From: JACCTU01 sp963788055
Lineage (GTDB): Bacteria; Actinomycetota; Thermoleophilia; Gaiellales; Gaiellaceae
Direction of reading: 5' to 3'
DNA: 64,000 nt
NCBI GenBank assembly: GCA_963788055.1
Contig: CAWBFA010000005.1
Location: 496,001-560,000 of the forward strand
Shown here: one piece after another, positions 17,188 to 25,927 of the stretch
How positions within the stretch are numbered: the first letter of the stretch is position 1
Layout of the letters: every line of letters starts with the position of its first letter
Notes under the pieces: generated by a model
Told to the model about the DNA's origin: nothing
What the model saw: the letters and a program-made list of their open reading frames with translations, nothing else
Databases searched by the model: none
Position numbers and translations under genes: made by a program

Positions 17188-18219
17188 ATGTCGCGCAAGC
17201 GACTCCTCATCTCCATCGCCGCAGCCTTGCTGCTGGCGATCGGTGCGACGGCCTGCATGAGCGACACCGAGACAGTGACGCAGACGGTTACCGTCGGCGA
17301 GACGACGGCCGGCGGGACTTCCGGCAAGACGGTGACGATCATCGCGAGCGTTCCGCCGACCGACCACGGTTGGCTTGGAGCGATCTCGAAGAACGCCCAG
17401 GCAGCGGCCGACGAGTTCGACGACGTGAATTTCGAGCTCGTCCAGGCAGCGGACGCAGATTCGCAAGCGCAGCAGATCGAGCAGGCGATCGCGAAGAAGC
17501 CGGACGTCATCGTCGTGCTGCCCCAGGACGGTGCCGCGCTCACGCCGGTCGCCCAGAAGGCCCAGCGTGCCGGCATCCCGGTGGTCAACATCGACCGGCT
17601 CTTCACCGCGCCGGACGCCGCAACGGCGACCATCCTCGGCGACAACTACCAGATCGGCGTTCTGGCGGCGACCTATATCGGCGACCAGTTGAAGTGCCAG
17701 GGCAACGTCGTCGAAATCCAGGGTCTGGCCGGCATCTCGGTCACGACCGACCGGACGAAGGGCTTCACCGACACGCTCAAGAAGAAGTGTCCCGGCGGCG
17801 GCGTCAAGATCGTCGCGTCCCAGCCGGGCGACTTCAACCCCGACAAGGGCCTGACGGTGATGGAGAACATCCTGCAGGCCCAGGACGACATCGATGCCGT
17901 GTACACGCACGACGACGACATGGCCCAGGGCGTGGTCCAGGCAATCCGCAACGCGGGCCGCGACGACGAGATGTTCCTGACCGGAGTCGGCGGGTCGCAG
18001 GACGCAATGAAGCAGATCAAGGAAGGCGGCCTCTACCGGGCCACGTTTCTCTACAACCCGAACATGGCAGCAACCGCAGTGAACATGGCCCGGCTGATCG
18101 CCCTCGGCCAGGGCTTCTCCGAGCTCGTTCCGCCGGAGGTTCCGCGTACGCTGGTCGTACCGGCCGCTGTTGTCACGAAAGCCAACGTAGCGAAGTACGA
18201 GAAGTACGCGTTCAACTAG
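17188..18219 (+). CDS. sugar-binding lipoprotein of the ABC transporter
   Basis: The 343-residue protein is a periplasmic-binding-protein-like lipoprotein (Peripla_BP_4, RbsB class). Starting at ATG 17188, with GGGAGGT seven bases before, it has a lipoprotein signal peptide with lipobox AIGATAC and then a Thr-rich linker (TETVTQTVTVGETTAGG). The mature domain shows PPTDHGWLGAI, AIAKKPDVIVVLPQD and NIDRLF segments. An ATG at 17137 touches the permease stop, but it would put 17 residues before the signal peptide. A strong hairpin follows the gene. Confidence 0.93.
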   Translation: MSRKRLLISIAAALLLAIGATACMSDTETVTQTVTVGETTAGGTSGKTVTIIASVPPTDHGWLGAISKNAQAAADEFDDVNFELVQAADADSQAQQIEQAIAKKPDVIVVLPQDGAALTPVAQKAQRAGIPVVNIDRLFTAPDAATATILGDNYQIGVLAATYIGDQLKCQGNVVEIQGLAGISVTTDRTKGFTDTLKKKCPGGGVKIVASQPGDFNPDKGLTVMENILQAQDDIDAVYTHDDDMAQGVVQAIRNAGRDDEMFLTGVGGSQDAMKQIKEGGLYRATFLYNPNMAATAVNMARLIALGQGFSELVPPEVPRTLVVPAAVVTKANVAKYEKYAFN

Positions 18220-18317
18220 ACCGTCACGAACGCGAAGGGGGACGGGCTCGCCGGACTACCAGATGTCCGGCGGGCCCACCTACGCTGGGCCGGCGGAGCT
18301 ACCCATAGCTTGACACG

Positions 18318-18347
18318 CCGAGAGGCGGCCCTTGGGCCGCCTCTCGG
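18318..18347. terminator. bidirectional hairpin between the sugar operon and a convergent gene
   Basis: Two perfectly complementary arms, CCGAGAGGCGGCCC (18318-18331) and GGGCCGCCTCTCGG (18334-18347), sit 100 bases after the binding-protein stop and 10 bases beyond the stop of the convergent small membrane protein gene. There is no T tract, as is common in high-GC genomes. The position between converging stops makes a two-way terminator likely. Confidence 0.75.
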
Positions 18348-18356
18348 GGCGATCTC

Positions 18357-18584
18357 TCAGACCGGCGGCGGTCCTTCCTCGACGTACGTCTCGCGCCGCC
18401 TCGAGACACCGGCCGGGCCGCCCCACGACGACCAGAAGATCAGCGAGAGCAGCCCGCCGATCAGGCCGACCACCATCAGGATGACGCCGATCGCGTCGAT
18501 GTCGATGCCCGCGACCTCGCCGGTGACGCCCCAGAGCAGGATCGCCCCGGCTGCGATCACGAGGAGACTGACTCCGATTCCCAC
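18357..18584 (-). CDS. small DUF6458-like membrane protein
   Basis: The 75-residue protein starts at GTG 18584 behind an excellent ribosome site (AAAGGAGG, about 6 bases away). It has two hydrophobic segments (VSLLVIAAGAILLW; AIGVILMVVGLIGGLLSLIFW) and a charged tail (SRRRETYVEE). The opening MGIGVSLLVIAAGAIL and the pattern G-x-D-x-x-x-IG-x-ILM-VG resemble the actinobacterial DUF6458 family, whose function is unknown. It is divergent from the oxidase operon. Confidence 0.85.
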   Translation of the reverse strand: MGIGVSLLVIAAGAILLWGVTGEVAGIDIDAIGVILMVVGLIGGLLSLIFWSSWGGPAGVSRRRETYVEEGPPPV

Positions 18585-18617
18585 GCTGTGACCTCCTTTG
18601 GGGTTCGCGCTCTCCAC

Positions 18618-18638
18618 GGTTGCCTTCTCCGGGCAACC
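18618..18638. promoter_or_regulatory. inverted repeat in the leader between the small membrane gene and coxB
   Basis: Perfect 7-base arms GGTTGCC (18618-18624) and GGCAACC (18632-18638) flank a 7-base loop and are followed on the plus strand by five A residues. It sits 34 bases upstream of the DUF6458-like start, in the divergent gap that must also hold the oxidase promoter. It could be an operator or an RNA hairpin. No known riboswitch was recognised. Confidence 0.3.
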
Positions 18639-18707
18639 AAAAACACCCCTCGTGGCGCGCAGCTCGATCTGGCACCCGCCTGGCGCGTTCAGTAGGCTCG
18701 TTCGGCG

Positions 18708-19670
18708 TTGCGCAGGGGAGCCATCGTCGCGCTGATCTCGATCGCGCTCGTCGTCGCTGCGGTGACGACGGCGATCGCGGTTTTCGTCGACTGGCTGCCC
18801 GAGCAGGCCTCCGAGGAGCGCCAGGGGATGGACGTGGTGTTCTGGGTGACGGTCGGGATCTGCATCTTCGTCTTCGCGATCGTCGCGGCGGTCTCGATCT
18901 ACGCGGGGGTCAAGTTCAGGGTCCGCCCGGACGACGAGTCCGACGGCCCGCCGATCCACGGTCACACGGGAGTCGAGATCGTCTGGACCGCCGTCCCGGC
19001 GGCCCTCGTCACGGTCATCGCCATCCTCAGTGCGGTCGTCCTCGCCCAGAACGACGATCCGAAGGGGGACCCGCTGCGGGTCGACGTCCTTGCGCAGCAG
19101 TACGCGTGGCAGTTCACGTACCCCGAGCAGGGCGGGATCAAGGCGACCAACCTCTACCTGCCGGTCGACCGCTCGACGAAGCTGGTCCTGCGCGCCCGTG
19201 ACGTCATCCACTCCTTCTGGGTGCCGGAGTTCGGCCAGAAGCAGGACGCCGTCCCGGGGATCGTCACCTCGATCCTGGTCACGCCGACGAAGACCGGCGA
19301 ATACCGGCTGATCTGTACCGAGCTCTGCGGCCTCGGGCACGCGCTCATGCGCACCAAGGCGATCGTCCTCTCCAAGAACGACTTCCAGGCGTGGACGCAG
19401 AAGCAGCCGGGCGGCGGTGGCACCGCGGGGGGCGGCGCCGGGATCGATGCGAAGGGGATCTTCACCGCGAACTGCGCCCCGTGTCACACGCTCACGAAGG
19501 CCGGGACGAACGGCATGGTCGGCCCGAACCTCGACAACCTCTCGCTGGCGCCGGCCGACATCGAGAAGCAGATCCGTAACGGCGGCGGTGGCATGCCGCC
19601 GTTCGGGGGCCAGCTCTCGGATGCCGAGATCCAAGCACTCGTGCAGTATCTGGCGGGGTCGAACGGATGA
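18708..19670 (+). CDS. ctaC: cytochrome c oxidase subunit II with fused C-terminal cytochrome c domain
   Basis: The 320-residue protein is a caa3-type subunit II and starts at TTG 18708. Hydrophobic segments at about 5-28, 40-65 and 85-110 are followed by the cupredoxin domain. The CuA site shows the CxxxC...H pattern in CTELCGLGHALM near 205-216. After a Gly-rich linker comes a class I cytochrome c domain with heme motif CAPCH at about 259-263 and the Met ligand in GGMPPF. It accepts electrons for subunit I, encoded next with an ATGA overlap. The heme domain closely matches the second domain of the nearby diheme lipoprotein. Confidence 0.93.
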   Translation: MRRGAIVALISIALVVAAVTTAIAVFVDWLPEQASEERQGMDVVFWVTVGICIFVFAIVAAVSIYAGVKFRVRPDDESDGPPIHGHTGVEIVWTAVPAALVTVIAILSAVVLAQNDDPKGDPLRVDVLAQQYAWQFTYPEQGGIKATNLYLPVDRSTKLVLRARDVIHSFWVPEFGQKQDAVPGIVTSILVTPTKTGEYRLICTELCGLGHALMRTKAIVLSKNDFQAWTQKQPGGGGTAGGGAGIDAKGIFTANCAPCHTLTKAGTNGMVGPNLDNLSLAPADIEKQIRNGGGGMPPFGGQLSDAEIQALVQYLAGSNG

Positions 19671-21609
19671 GCGAGACGACGACCGCGCACTCGTCCGCGA
19701 CGCACGACGCGTCGCACGAGCCGCCCCGGCGGCGGCACTGGCTGCTGGCCGCGGGCTGGCCGCGCGCGTTCTGGATGACGGGCTTCTTCTTCCTGCTCGG
19801 GATGGGGATCGTCGTCGGCCTTCGCGCGCTCGGCGGCTACGACCCGGCGCTCGACTGGGAGCCGGTGATCGTCGTCGGCGCGCTGACGATGGCGCCGCTC
19901 GGCTTCCTGTCGGGACTCGGCGCGTTCGACTACTGGGTCTCCTACGCGATCGGCAGGCCGACGCAGCCGGAGGACCACTCGAGCCACGGCGCCTACAGCT
20001 GGAAGGACTACTTCCGCGTCAACACCGATCACAAGGTGATCGGGATCCAGTACGTCACGACGACGATCTTCTTCTTCCTCGCAGGCGGCCTGCTCGCGAT
20101 GCTCGTGCGCGCCGAGCTCGCGCGGCCGGAGACGAACTACGTCGACACGCAGACGTACAACGAGCTCTTCACCGTGCACGCGTCGCTGATGATCTTCCTC
20201 TTCATCATCCCGGCGTTCGCCGGGCTGGCGAACTACGTCGTCCCGCTGATGCTCGGCGCGCCCGACATGGCGTTCCCGCGGTTGAACGCGCTCTCCTTCT
20301 GGCTGCTCCCGATCGCCGGGGTCATGCTGCTCACGTCCTTCTTCTTCCCCGGTGTCGGCGCGGGCTGGACGAACTACGCGCCGCTCTCGGTCGATCAGCC
20401 GTTCGGCAACGTCTTCTTCTCGATGGCCGTGCAGTGGGCCGGCGCGAGCTCGATCATGACTGCCCTCAACTTCCTGGTCACGATCATCACCATGCGCGCG
20501 CCTGGGATGACGTTCTGGCGCATGCCGCTGCTCGTCTGGGCGAACTTCACGACCTCACTGCTCGTCGTGATCGCGACGCCGTTCATCGCAGCGTCGCAGT
20601 TCTTCGTGCTGTTCGACCGGATGATGCATACGCACTTCTTCGAGCCCGGGGGGCCGGCGGATACGCGCTCGGCTACCAGCACATCTTCTGGTTCTACTCG
20701 CACCCGGCCGTCTACATCATGATGCTGCCCGGCTTCGGGATCGCCTCGGAGGTGATCTCGACCTTCTCGCGCAAGCCGATCTTCGGCTACCGGCTGATGG
20801 CCCTCTCGCTGATGGCGATCCTCGTCCTCGGCTTCTCGGTCTGGGCCCACCACATGTTCGTGTCGGGGATGGCCTCGTACCTACGCGTTCCGATGATGGT
20901 CACGACGCTGCTGATCGCGATCCCGACGGGGATCAAGGTGTTCTCGTGGTTAGCCACGTTGTGGGAGGGAAAGCTGCACTTCAGCGCACCCATGCTGTGG
21001 GCGCTCGGCTTCGTGACGATGTTCGTGATCGGCGGCCTCTCCGGCGTCATGCTCGGCGCGGTCCCGATCGACATCGCGGTCAGCGACACCTACTTCATCG
21101 TCGCGCACATCCACTACGTGCTGCTGGGCGGCTCGCTGTTCACGATCTTCGCCGGCATCTACTACTGGTTCCCGAAGATGACGGGCCGGATGTACAACGA
21201 GCGGCTCGCGAAGCTCCACTTCTGGCTCACGCTCGTCGCCTTCAACGCGACGTTCTTCCCGATGCACCTGATCGGGATCCAGGGGATGCCGCGCCGAGTC
21301 GCGACGTACGAGCCGCAGTTCGGAGACTGGAACCTGTTCATCTCGATCTCATCGTTCGTCCTCGGCGCGTCGTTCATGATCTTCGTCTACAACATGATCG
21401 TCTCGTGGAAGAGCGGGCCGCTTGCGCCGGGCAACCCGTGGCGCGGGATGACACTTGAATGGCTCGTCTCCTCGCCGCCGCCCGTGTTCAACTTCGACGA
21501 GGTCCCGCAGGTCGTCGGCAGCCCGTACGAGTACGGCGTCAAGGACGCGCGCCACGCGATCCTGAACGGCGACCGCGCCAAGGACCTCGAGCCGGTGCGA
21601 ACGCCGTGA
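19667..21609 (+). CDS. ctaD: cytochrome c oxidase subunit I, interrupted by a one-base frameshift
   Basis: Together the two frames encode a subunit I of about 647 residues, the heme a/a3-CuB catalytic subunit. The first frame runs from 19667 through FTVHASLMIF and ends normally at ...THFFEPGG. The second continues from GGYALGYQHIFWFYSHPAVY with the CuB ligands HPAVY and AHHMFVSG and heme ligands AHIHYVLLGG. The join falls in a run of six G at 20648-20653: one more G would restore PGGAGGY in frame. As given the gene is broken. A homopolymer sequencing error is likely, because the rest of the oxidase operon is intact. Confidence 0.9.
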
Positions 21610-22442
21610 CCCGACACGTCCTCGTGATCGCGAACGAGACGGCAGCGTCGGGCAGCCTGATCGACAAGCTCCGGCAAACCGCAGCAGAGGGCGACCCGCT
21701 CGTGACGGTGATCGCACCGGTGAACCAGCCGAGCGAGGGGTACGTCGTGTACCAGGACACGCGCCGCGCCTCGGCAGGACGTCGGCTCGACCGGACGCTC
21801 GAGACGCTGCGGCGCGCGCAGATTCGCGCAACAGGCATGGTCGTCGAGACCGACCCCGTGGCGGCGGTCAGGGACGCGCTCGCGCAACTCGAGCCGCCGG
21901 TGACCGAGGTGATCGTCTCGACCCACCCGAAGGAGCGGTCCGGCTGGCTGCGACGGAACGTCGTCGAAGGGATTCGCAAGGTGGCCGGGCAGATCCCGGT
22001 CGACCACGTCGTTGCCGCGGGGACGGACGCGGGCGAGCAGTCGAACGTGCTCGTCGTCGCGAACCAGACCCTGGCCTCGGCGCCGCTCCTCGAGCGGATC
22101 CGTGCGCGGGCGCAGCGGGGGCGGGCGAGCTTCCTGATCATCGCGCCGCAGGAGCACGCGTATGCCGAGCAGCAGGAGGCCGAGCGACGGCTGCGGCGGC
22201 TCGTCGGCGAGCTGCGCGCCGAGGGGATCGATGCGCACGGGCAGATCGCGCACCCCGATCCGCACACCGCCGCGATGCAAACCGTCCACGACGAGCGTGT
22301 CGACGAGATCATCGTCTCGACGTTCCCGGGCCAGAAGTCCGGCTGGCTTCGCCGCGACCTCGTCGGGCGCCTGCGCGGCGACACGGGCGTGCCGGTCGAC
22401 CACGTCGTCTCCGAGGTGGAGCGCGAGGAGGTGACCGCCTAG
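21606..22442 (+). CDS. tandem universal-stress-protein-like protein within the oxidase operon
   Basis: The 278-residue protein has two similar ~135-residue halves. Each starts with a beta strand (HVLVIANETAASG; NVLVVANQTLASA) and ends in a shared motif (VIVSTHPKERSGWLRR; IIVSTFPGQKSGWLRR) followed by VPVDHVV or a close variant. The alternating alpha/beta pattern resembles USP domains, but the canonical G-2x-G-9x-G-S/T ATP loop is not evident. GTG 21606 overlaps the coxA stop and its own stop overlaps the coxC start. A related single domain is encoded at 23217. Function unknown; a role tied to respiration is inferred from coupling. Confidence 0.8.
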   Translation: MTRHVLVIANETAASGSLIDKLRQTAAEGDPLVTVIAPVNQPSEGYVVYQDTRRASAGRRLDRTLETLRRAQIRATGMVVETDPVAAVRDALAQLEPPVTEVIVSTHPKERSGWLRRNVVEGIRKVAGQIPVDHVVAAGTDAGEQSNVLVVANQTLASAPLLERIRARAQRGRASFLIIAPQEHAYAEQQEAERRLRRLVGELRAEGIDAHGQIAHPDPHTAAMQTVHDERVDEIIVSTFPGQKSGWLRRDLVGRLRGDTGVPVDHVVSEVEREEVTA

Positions 22443-23044
22443 TGGCGACCCACGCCGAGGCGGCCGATCACCACCACGGTCCGCCGGTCGCCAACCAGAG
22501 CTCGCGCGTCGATTCCCGCGTGCTCGGGATGTTCCTCTTCATCGCCTCCGAGGTCATGCTCTTCGGCGCCTTCTTCACGGCGTACTTCTTCGTCCGCGTC
22601 GTCAACGGCACGGCGTGGCCGCCGGAAGGGCTCCACCTGCCGGTGTTCGTGGCCGGTGTGAACACCTGCATCCTCGTCACGTCGTCGTTCACGGTCCACT
22701 GGGCGCTCCAATCGATCAAGCGGGACAACCGCGCGGGCATGCAGGCCGGGCTCGTGCTGACGCTCGCGCTCGGGTTCGTCTTCCTCCTGACACAGGCGCG
22801 CGAGTATTCACGGGTCGGGTTCGCGCCGAGCGACGGGGCGTTCGGAACGATCTTCTACGGCCTCACGGGCCTCCACGGCGCGCACGTCTTCGTCGGGCTG
22901 ATGCTGCTCACGTTCGCGACGATCAGGGCGTTCCGGGGCCACTATTCGGCGGCGCACCACCACGGGGTCGAGATCCCGGGGATCTACTGGCACTTCGTCG
23001 ACGTAATGTGGATCGTGGTCTACACGACGATCTACATCCTCTAG
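22442..23044 (+). CDS. ctaE: cytochrome c oxidase subunit III
   Basis: This 200-residue subunit III is of the short bacterial type, with about five transmembrane helices (LGMFLFIASEVMLFGAFFTAYF, VFVAGVNTCILVTSSFTVHW and three more) and the conserved GLHGAHVFVGL and YWHFVDVMWIVVYT segments of the heme-copper oxidase family. It starts at GTG 22442, sharing one base with the preceding stop (TAGTG), so it is translationally coupled to the USP-like gene. Confidence 0.95.
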   Translation: MATHAEAADHHHGPPVANQSSRVDSRVLGMFLFIASEVMLFGAFFTAYFFVRVVNGTAWPPEGLHLPVFVAGVNTCILVTSSFTVHWALQSIKRDNRAGMQAGLVLTLALGFVFLLTQAREYSRVGFAPSDGAFGTIFYGLTGLHGAHVFVGLMLLTFATIRAFRGHYSAAHHHGVEIPGIYWHFVDVMWIVVYTTIYIL

Positions 23045-23052
23045 GGAGGCAC

Positions 23053-23217
23053 GTGGCTCACCCGATCCCGCCCACCGGCTTCTGGCGCGCGATCAGCGGC
23101 GCCATGCCGCGTCCTCAGTCGCGCCCGTACCTACTCGGTACGAGCGCTCCCTGCGTCCTTGCCTGGCTTGCTGCTCGAACCCCAGAAGCTCGGCGGCGAG
23201 ACCGGGCGAACCACTGA
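23053..23217 (+). CDS. small unrecognised ORF between coxC and a USP-like gene
   Basis: GTG 23053 is preceded by GGGAGG at 23044-23049 and opens 54 codons whose TGA overlaps the ATG of the next gene by one base. The product is basic with one mildly hydrophobic stretch (TSAPCVLAWLAA) and matches nothing I recognise. The ribosome site and the exact packing between two genes argue for translation. The small size and the lack of any domain argue for caution. Confidence 0.45.
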   Translation: MAHPIPPTGFWRAISGAMPRPQSRPYLLGTSAPCVLAWLAARTPEARRRDRANH

Positions 23218-23870
23218 TGCAGAACCCGTTCCGGAGCGAGGCCGAGGCGTTCCGCTTCCTGATCCGGACGATCGCCTACTTCGCGGTGATCGCGGTCGCG
23301 GCGCTGATCAACACCTGGCTCGGCGTGGCGGTGTTCGTCGTGGCAACGGGCGTCGTCGTCTGGTGGCTCTTCTTCCGCGGCGATCCGAAGCCCCGCCCGA
23401 TCCAGACGGCCCCAGCGCTCCAGAGCGGCGAGGACGAGCGCCGGATTCTGGTCGTCGCGAACGAGACGGTGGGCGGGGCGCCGCTGCGCGACGCCATCCA
23501 CGAGCGCTCGAAAGGCGTCCGCGAGGAGGTGCTCGTCGTCGCGCCGGCGCTCAATTCGCCGATCCGTCACTGGACCTCCGACGAGGACGGCGCGCGGGAG
23601 CTGGCCCAGGAGCGGCTCGAGGAGTCGCTCGGGAAGCTGCGCTCCGGTGGCGTGAACGCACGCGGCGAAGTCGGCGACGCCGAACCGCTGCAAGCGATCG
23701 AGGACGCCCTTCGCACGTTCGGCGCCGACGAGATCATCATCTCGACGCATCCTGAAGGCCGCTCGAACTGGCTCGAGCGCGGCGTCGTCAGGGCGGCGCG
23801 CGAGCGCTTCGCCGTTCCGATCACCCACGTCGTCGTCGACCTCGACGCCGACCGCGAAGACGTGCGCTAG
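23217..23870 (+). CDS. membrane-anchored USP-like protein
   Basis: The 217-residue protein has two closely spaced hydrophobic helices at about 12-55 (TIAYFAVIAVAALINTW; VAVFVVATGVVVWWLFF). A USP-like alpha/beta domain follows (RILVVANETVGGAPL ... IIISTHPEGRSNWLER ... VPITHVVVD). The domain is clearly related to each half of the protein encoded at 21606. The putative nucleotide loop is again atypical (STHPEGRSNWL). It closes the oxidase operon and converges on the diheme cytochrome gene. Confidence 0.8.
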   Translation: MQNPFRSEAEAFRFLIRTIAYFAVIAVAALINTWLGVAVFVVATGVVVWWLFFRGDPKPRPIQTAPALQSGEDERRILVVANETVGGAPLRDAIHERSKGVREEVLVVAPALNSPIRHWTSDEDGARELAQERLEESLGKLRSGGVNARGEVGDAEPLQAIEDALRTFGADEIIISTHPEGRSNWLERGVVRAARERFAVPITHVVVDLDADREDVR

Positions 23871-23885
23871 GGATCGTCCCGGCTA

Positions 23886-24534
23886 CTACTTGCGGTTCTC
23901 GAAGACGAACTTGGCGAGCGCCTGGATCTGCGCGTCGGTCAGCTGGCCTTTGAAGGGCGGCATGCCGCCGCCGCCGTTTTGGATCTGCTGCGCGATCTGG
24001 TCCGCGGTGATGGAGATCTGGTCGAGGTTCGGCCCGACGGTCCCGTTCGTCCCCGCCGCCGCGAACGTGTGGCAGCCGGCGCAGTTGGACGTGAAGAGCG
24101 CCTTCGGGTCATCCGCCGAGGCGTTCCCGCCTTGCTGGGCGGCCGCCTGAGCGATCGCCTGCGGGTTCGCCGCAACCGAGGCGACGTAGCTCGCGATCGC
24201 CTCCATCGCCGCCTCGCGCTCCGCCTCGCTGTACTGGCCGGCGGGGAAGAGCGCGTCGGGCTTCGGCATCGGCGCAATCGGATAGCGCATCTGTCCGAGC
24301 ACGACCGCGTGGATGTTCGACTCGGCGAAACCCTCCTCGCGCGAGGCCGCGAAGGCGGCGTCGAGCGACGGGCCGATCGTCCCGCGCGCGCCGGCCGCCT
24401 TCAGCTCGTGGCAACCCGAGCACTTTTCCTTGAAGAGCGCTTCCCCATTCTGTCCCAGACGACTCGGCGTCGCCGAGTCCGCCGGTCCCGCAGCCGGCGA
24501 GGAGGAGAACCAGGAGGAGCGCGCCGCGCCGCAA
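23886..24534 (-). CDS. diheme cytochrome c lipoprotein, interrupted by a one-base frameshift
   Basis: From TTG 24534 the first frame gives a lipoprotein leader with lipobox LLAGC. After about 25 residues it must shift frame near 24459 (one extra base) to continue as LGQNGEALFKEKCSGCHELK. The second frame, to the stop at 23886, holds two cytochrome c domains with heme motifs CSGCH and CAGCH and Met ligands in QMRYP (possible) and GGMPPF. It probably carries electrons to the caa3 oxidase on the outer membrane face. Only the second domain has an in-frame ATG (24302), so an intact short protein is also possible. Confidence 0.82.
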
Positions 24535-24535
24535 G

Positions 24536-24898
24536 CTAGGCGGCGGGTCCAGACGTCTTGAGCTGGTCCACGGCCTCGTCCCGAGTCGAGTAGATCGTGA
24601 ACACGCGGTCGAGCCCCGTGATCTCGAAGATCTTCGTGATGTTGCGGTCGCTGCAGACGAGCGAGAGCTGGCCGTCGTTCGTGCGGAGCCGCTTCACGCC
24701 CCCGACGAGCACCCCGAGCGTCGTCGAGTCGATGAACGTCGTGTTGGAGAAGTCGACGACGACGTTCTTGCCGCCCTGTGAGATCACGTCGAGGAGCTGC
24801 TGCTTGAACTCCGGTGCGGTGTAGAGGTCGACCTCGCCCCCGAGCGAGATCACGTACGCGTCGTCGCCCAGCTGCTCGGTCTTGATGTCGAAGTTCAT
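24536..24898 (-). CDS. STAS-domain anti-sigma factor antagonist
   Basis: The 120-residue STAS protein (SpoIIAA/RsbV type) starts at ATG 24898 with GGGGGAG before it. The phosphorylatable Ser lies in FIDSTTLGVLVG at about 55-66, and VISLGGEVDLYTAPEFKQQL forms the first strand and helix. In partner-switching systems such proteins bind anti-sigma kinases when dephosphorylated. No cognate kinase or sigma gene is in the window. It lies between the cytochrome lipoprotein and a TPR membrane protein on the same strand. Confidence 0.92.
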   Translation of the reverse strand: MNFDIKTEQLGDDAYVISLGGEVDLYTAPEFKQQLLDVISQGGKNVVVDFSNTTFIDSTTLGVLVGGVKRLRTNDGQLSLVCSDRNITKIFEITGLDRVFTIYSTRDEAVDQLKTSGPAA

Positions 24899-24939
24899 CG
24901 CTCCCCCAGTGTTCGCAGCTTCCTCAGGACGCGCGGAGT

Positions 24940-25797
24940 CTACCCCTCTGGAGCGGCCGCGATGCGTGCTTCGAGCAGCTTGATGTGCTCCTTGACCGCC
25001 GGCGCCGACTGGTCCTCGGGCGCGAGCTTGAGGAAGCCCTTGTAGGCGGCGATCGCGGTCGTCAGGTCGTTCGCCGCCTCGGCCGTCTGGGCGAGCTCGA
25101 ACTGAATCGCGGAGTCGTTCGGCTGGGCCTTGGCGACGACCTTGTACGCGGCGACCGCGTTCGTGAAGGCAGTCGTCATCTTCGAGACGGCTTCGTTGAG
25201 CGCGCTGTTGTAGCGGCTCGAGAGCGCATCGGTCAGCGGATTGGTCGAGAGCGCCTGGCCGAGCTTGGACGTCGACGACGGCTGGAAGATCGTGCCCGGG
25301 ACGTCGTTCTGGAGTCCGATCTGCGCGAGCTGGGCCTGGGTGCGGTACTTGTCCCCCTGCTGCAGGTAGAGCGCGGCGAGCTCGCGCTGCGAGTCGATGT
25401 CGCTCGGCTTGAGCTGGAGGTACTTCGCGAGCGGCGCGATCGACTCCTCCGGCTTCAGCTGGTTCTGCAGCGCCGTCGCGAGATCGCGGTAGGCCTGGGC
25501 GTCCTTCGGGTTGTCCGCGATCCGTTCGCGCGAGGAGTTTTCGGACGGCCCTCCGGCGACCCCGCTGTTCTGCTGCAGGATGTCCTGGAGGCCTCCGAAG
25601 CCCGTGCCGACCCCGAAGAGGACGAAGCTCGCAGCGAAGGTGACGGCGAGGAACACGAACATCCACTTCGCGTGGTTGCGGAGACGCGAGAAGAAGAGGG
25701 TGTCGTCGGACGAGACGCGAGCCCGCGAACCGGCTCCGCTGCCCCCTCGAGCATTCGTGCGCGCGCGCGAGACGCTGCGACGGTCAGCTCGTGCCAC
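24940..25797 (-). CDS. membrane-anchored TPR-repeat protein
   Basis: The 285-residue protein starts at GTG 25797 with AAGGGAG upstream. The N-terminal 40 residues are strongly basic and cytoplasmic. They are followed by one membrane helix (WMFVFLAVTFAASFVLFGVG, about 45-64) and then TPR-like helices (DAQAYRDLATALQNQL, ESIAPLAKYLQLKPSDI, AIQFELAQTAEAANDLTTAIAAYKGFLKLAPED). It may act as a scaffold. The function is not evident, and its link to the STAS gene downstream is positional only. Confidence 0.8.
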   Translation of the reverse strand: MARADRRSVSRARTNARGGSGAGSRARVSSDDTLFFSRLRNHAKWMFVFLAVTFAASFVLFGVGTGFGGLQDILQQNSGVAGGPSENSSRERIADNPKDAQAYRDLATALQNQLKPEESIAPLAKYLQLKPSDIDSQRELAALYLQQGDKYRTQAQLAQIGLQNDVPGTIFQPSSTSKLGQALSTNPLTDALSSRYNSALNEAVSKMTTAFTNAVAAYKVVAKAQPNDSAIQFELAQTAEAANDLTTAIAAYKGFLKLAPEDQSAPAVKEHIKLLEARIAAAPEG

Positions 25798-25927
25798 TCG
25801 GTGACTCCCTTCTCATGACGAATGTCCCCGGACGGGTATGAAGAGTACGCGCTCGGGCGAGCGCTTCCCAGGAGGTGAGGGTACCGATCTCGTCCTCGAG
25901 GCCCGGCGTCCGGGGCCGGAGCTCTCG

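Noticed and set aside
20640..20670. Programmed ribosomal frameshift in coxA
   Set aside because: Subunit I genes are not known to need one. There is no slippery heptamer with pseudoknot, and simple loss of one G from a run explains it.
25819..25836. Further repeat-box copy (AATGTCCCCGGACG)
   Set aside because: It shares a few bases with the reversed box, but the CTGGCCCA half is absent and the order does not fit.
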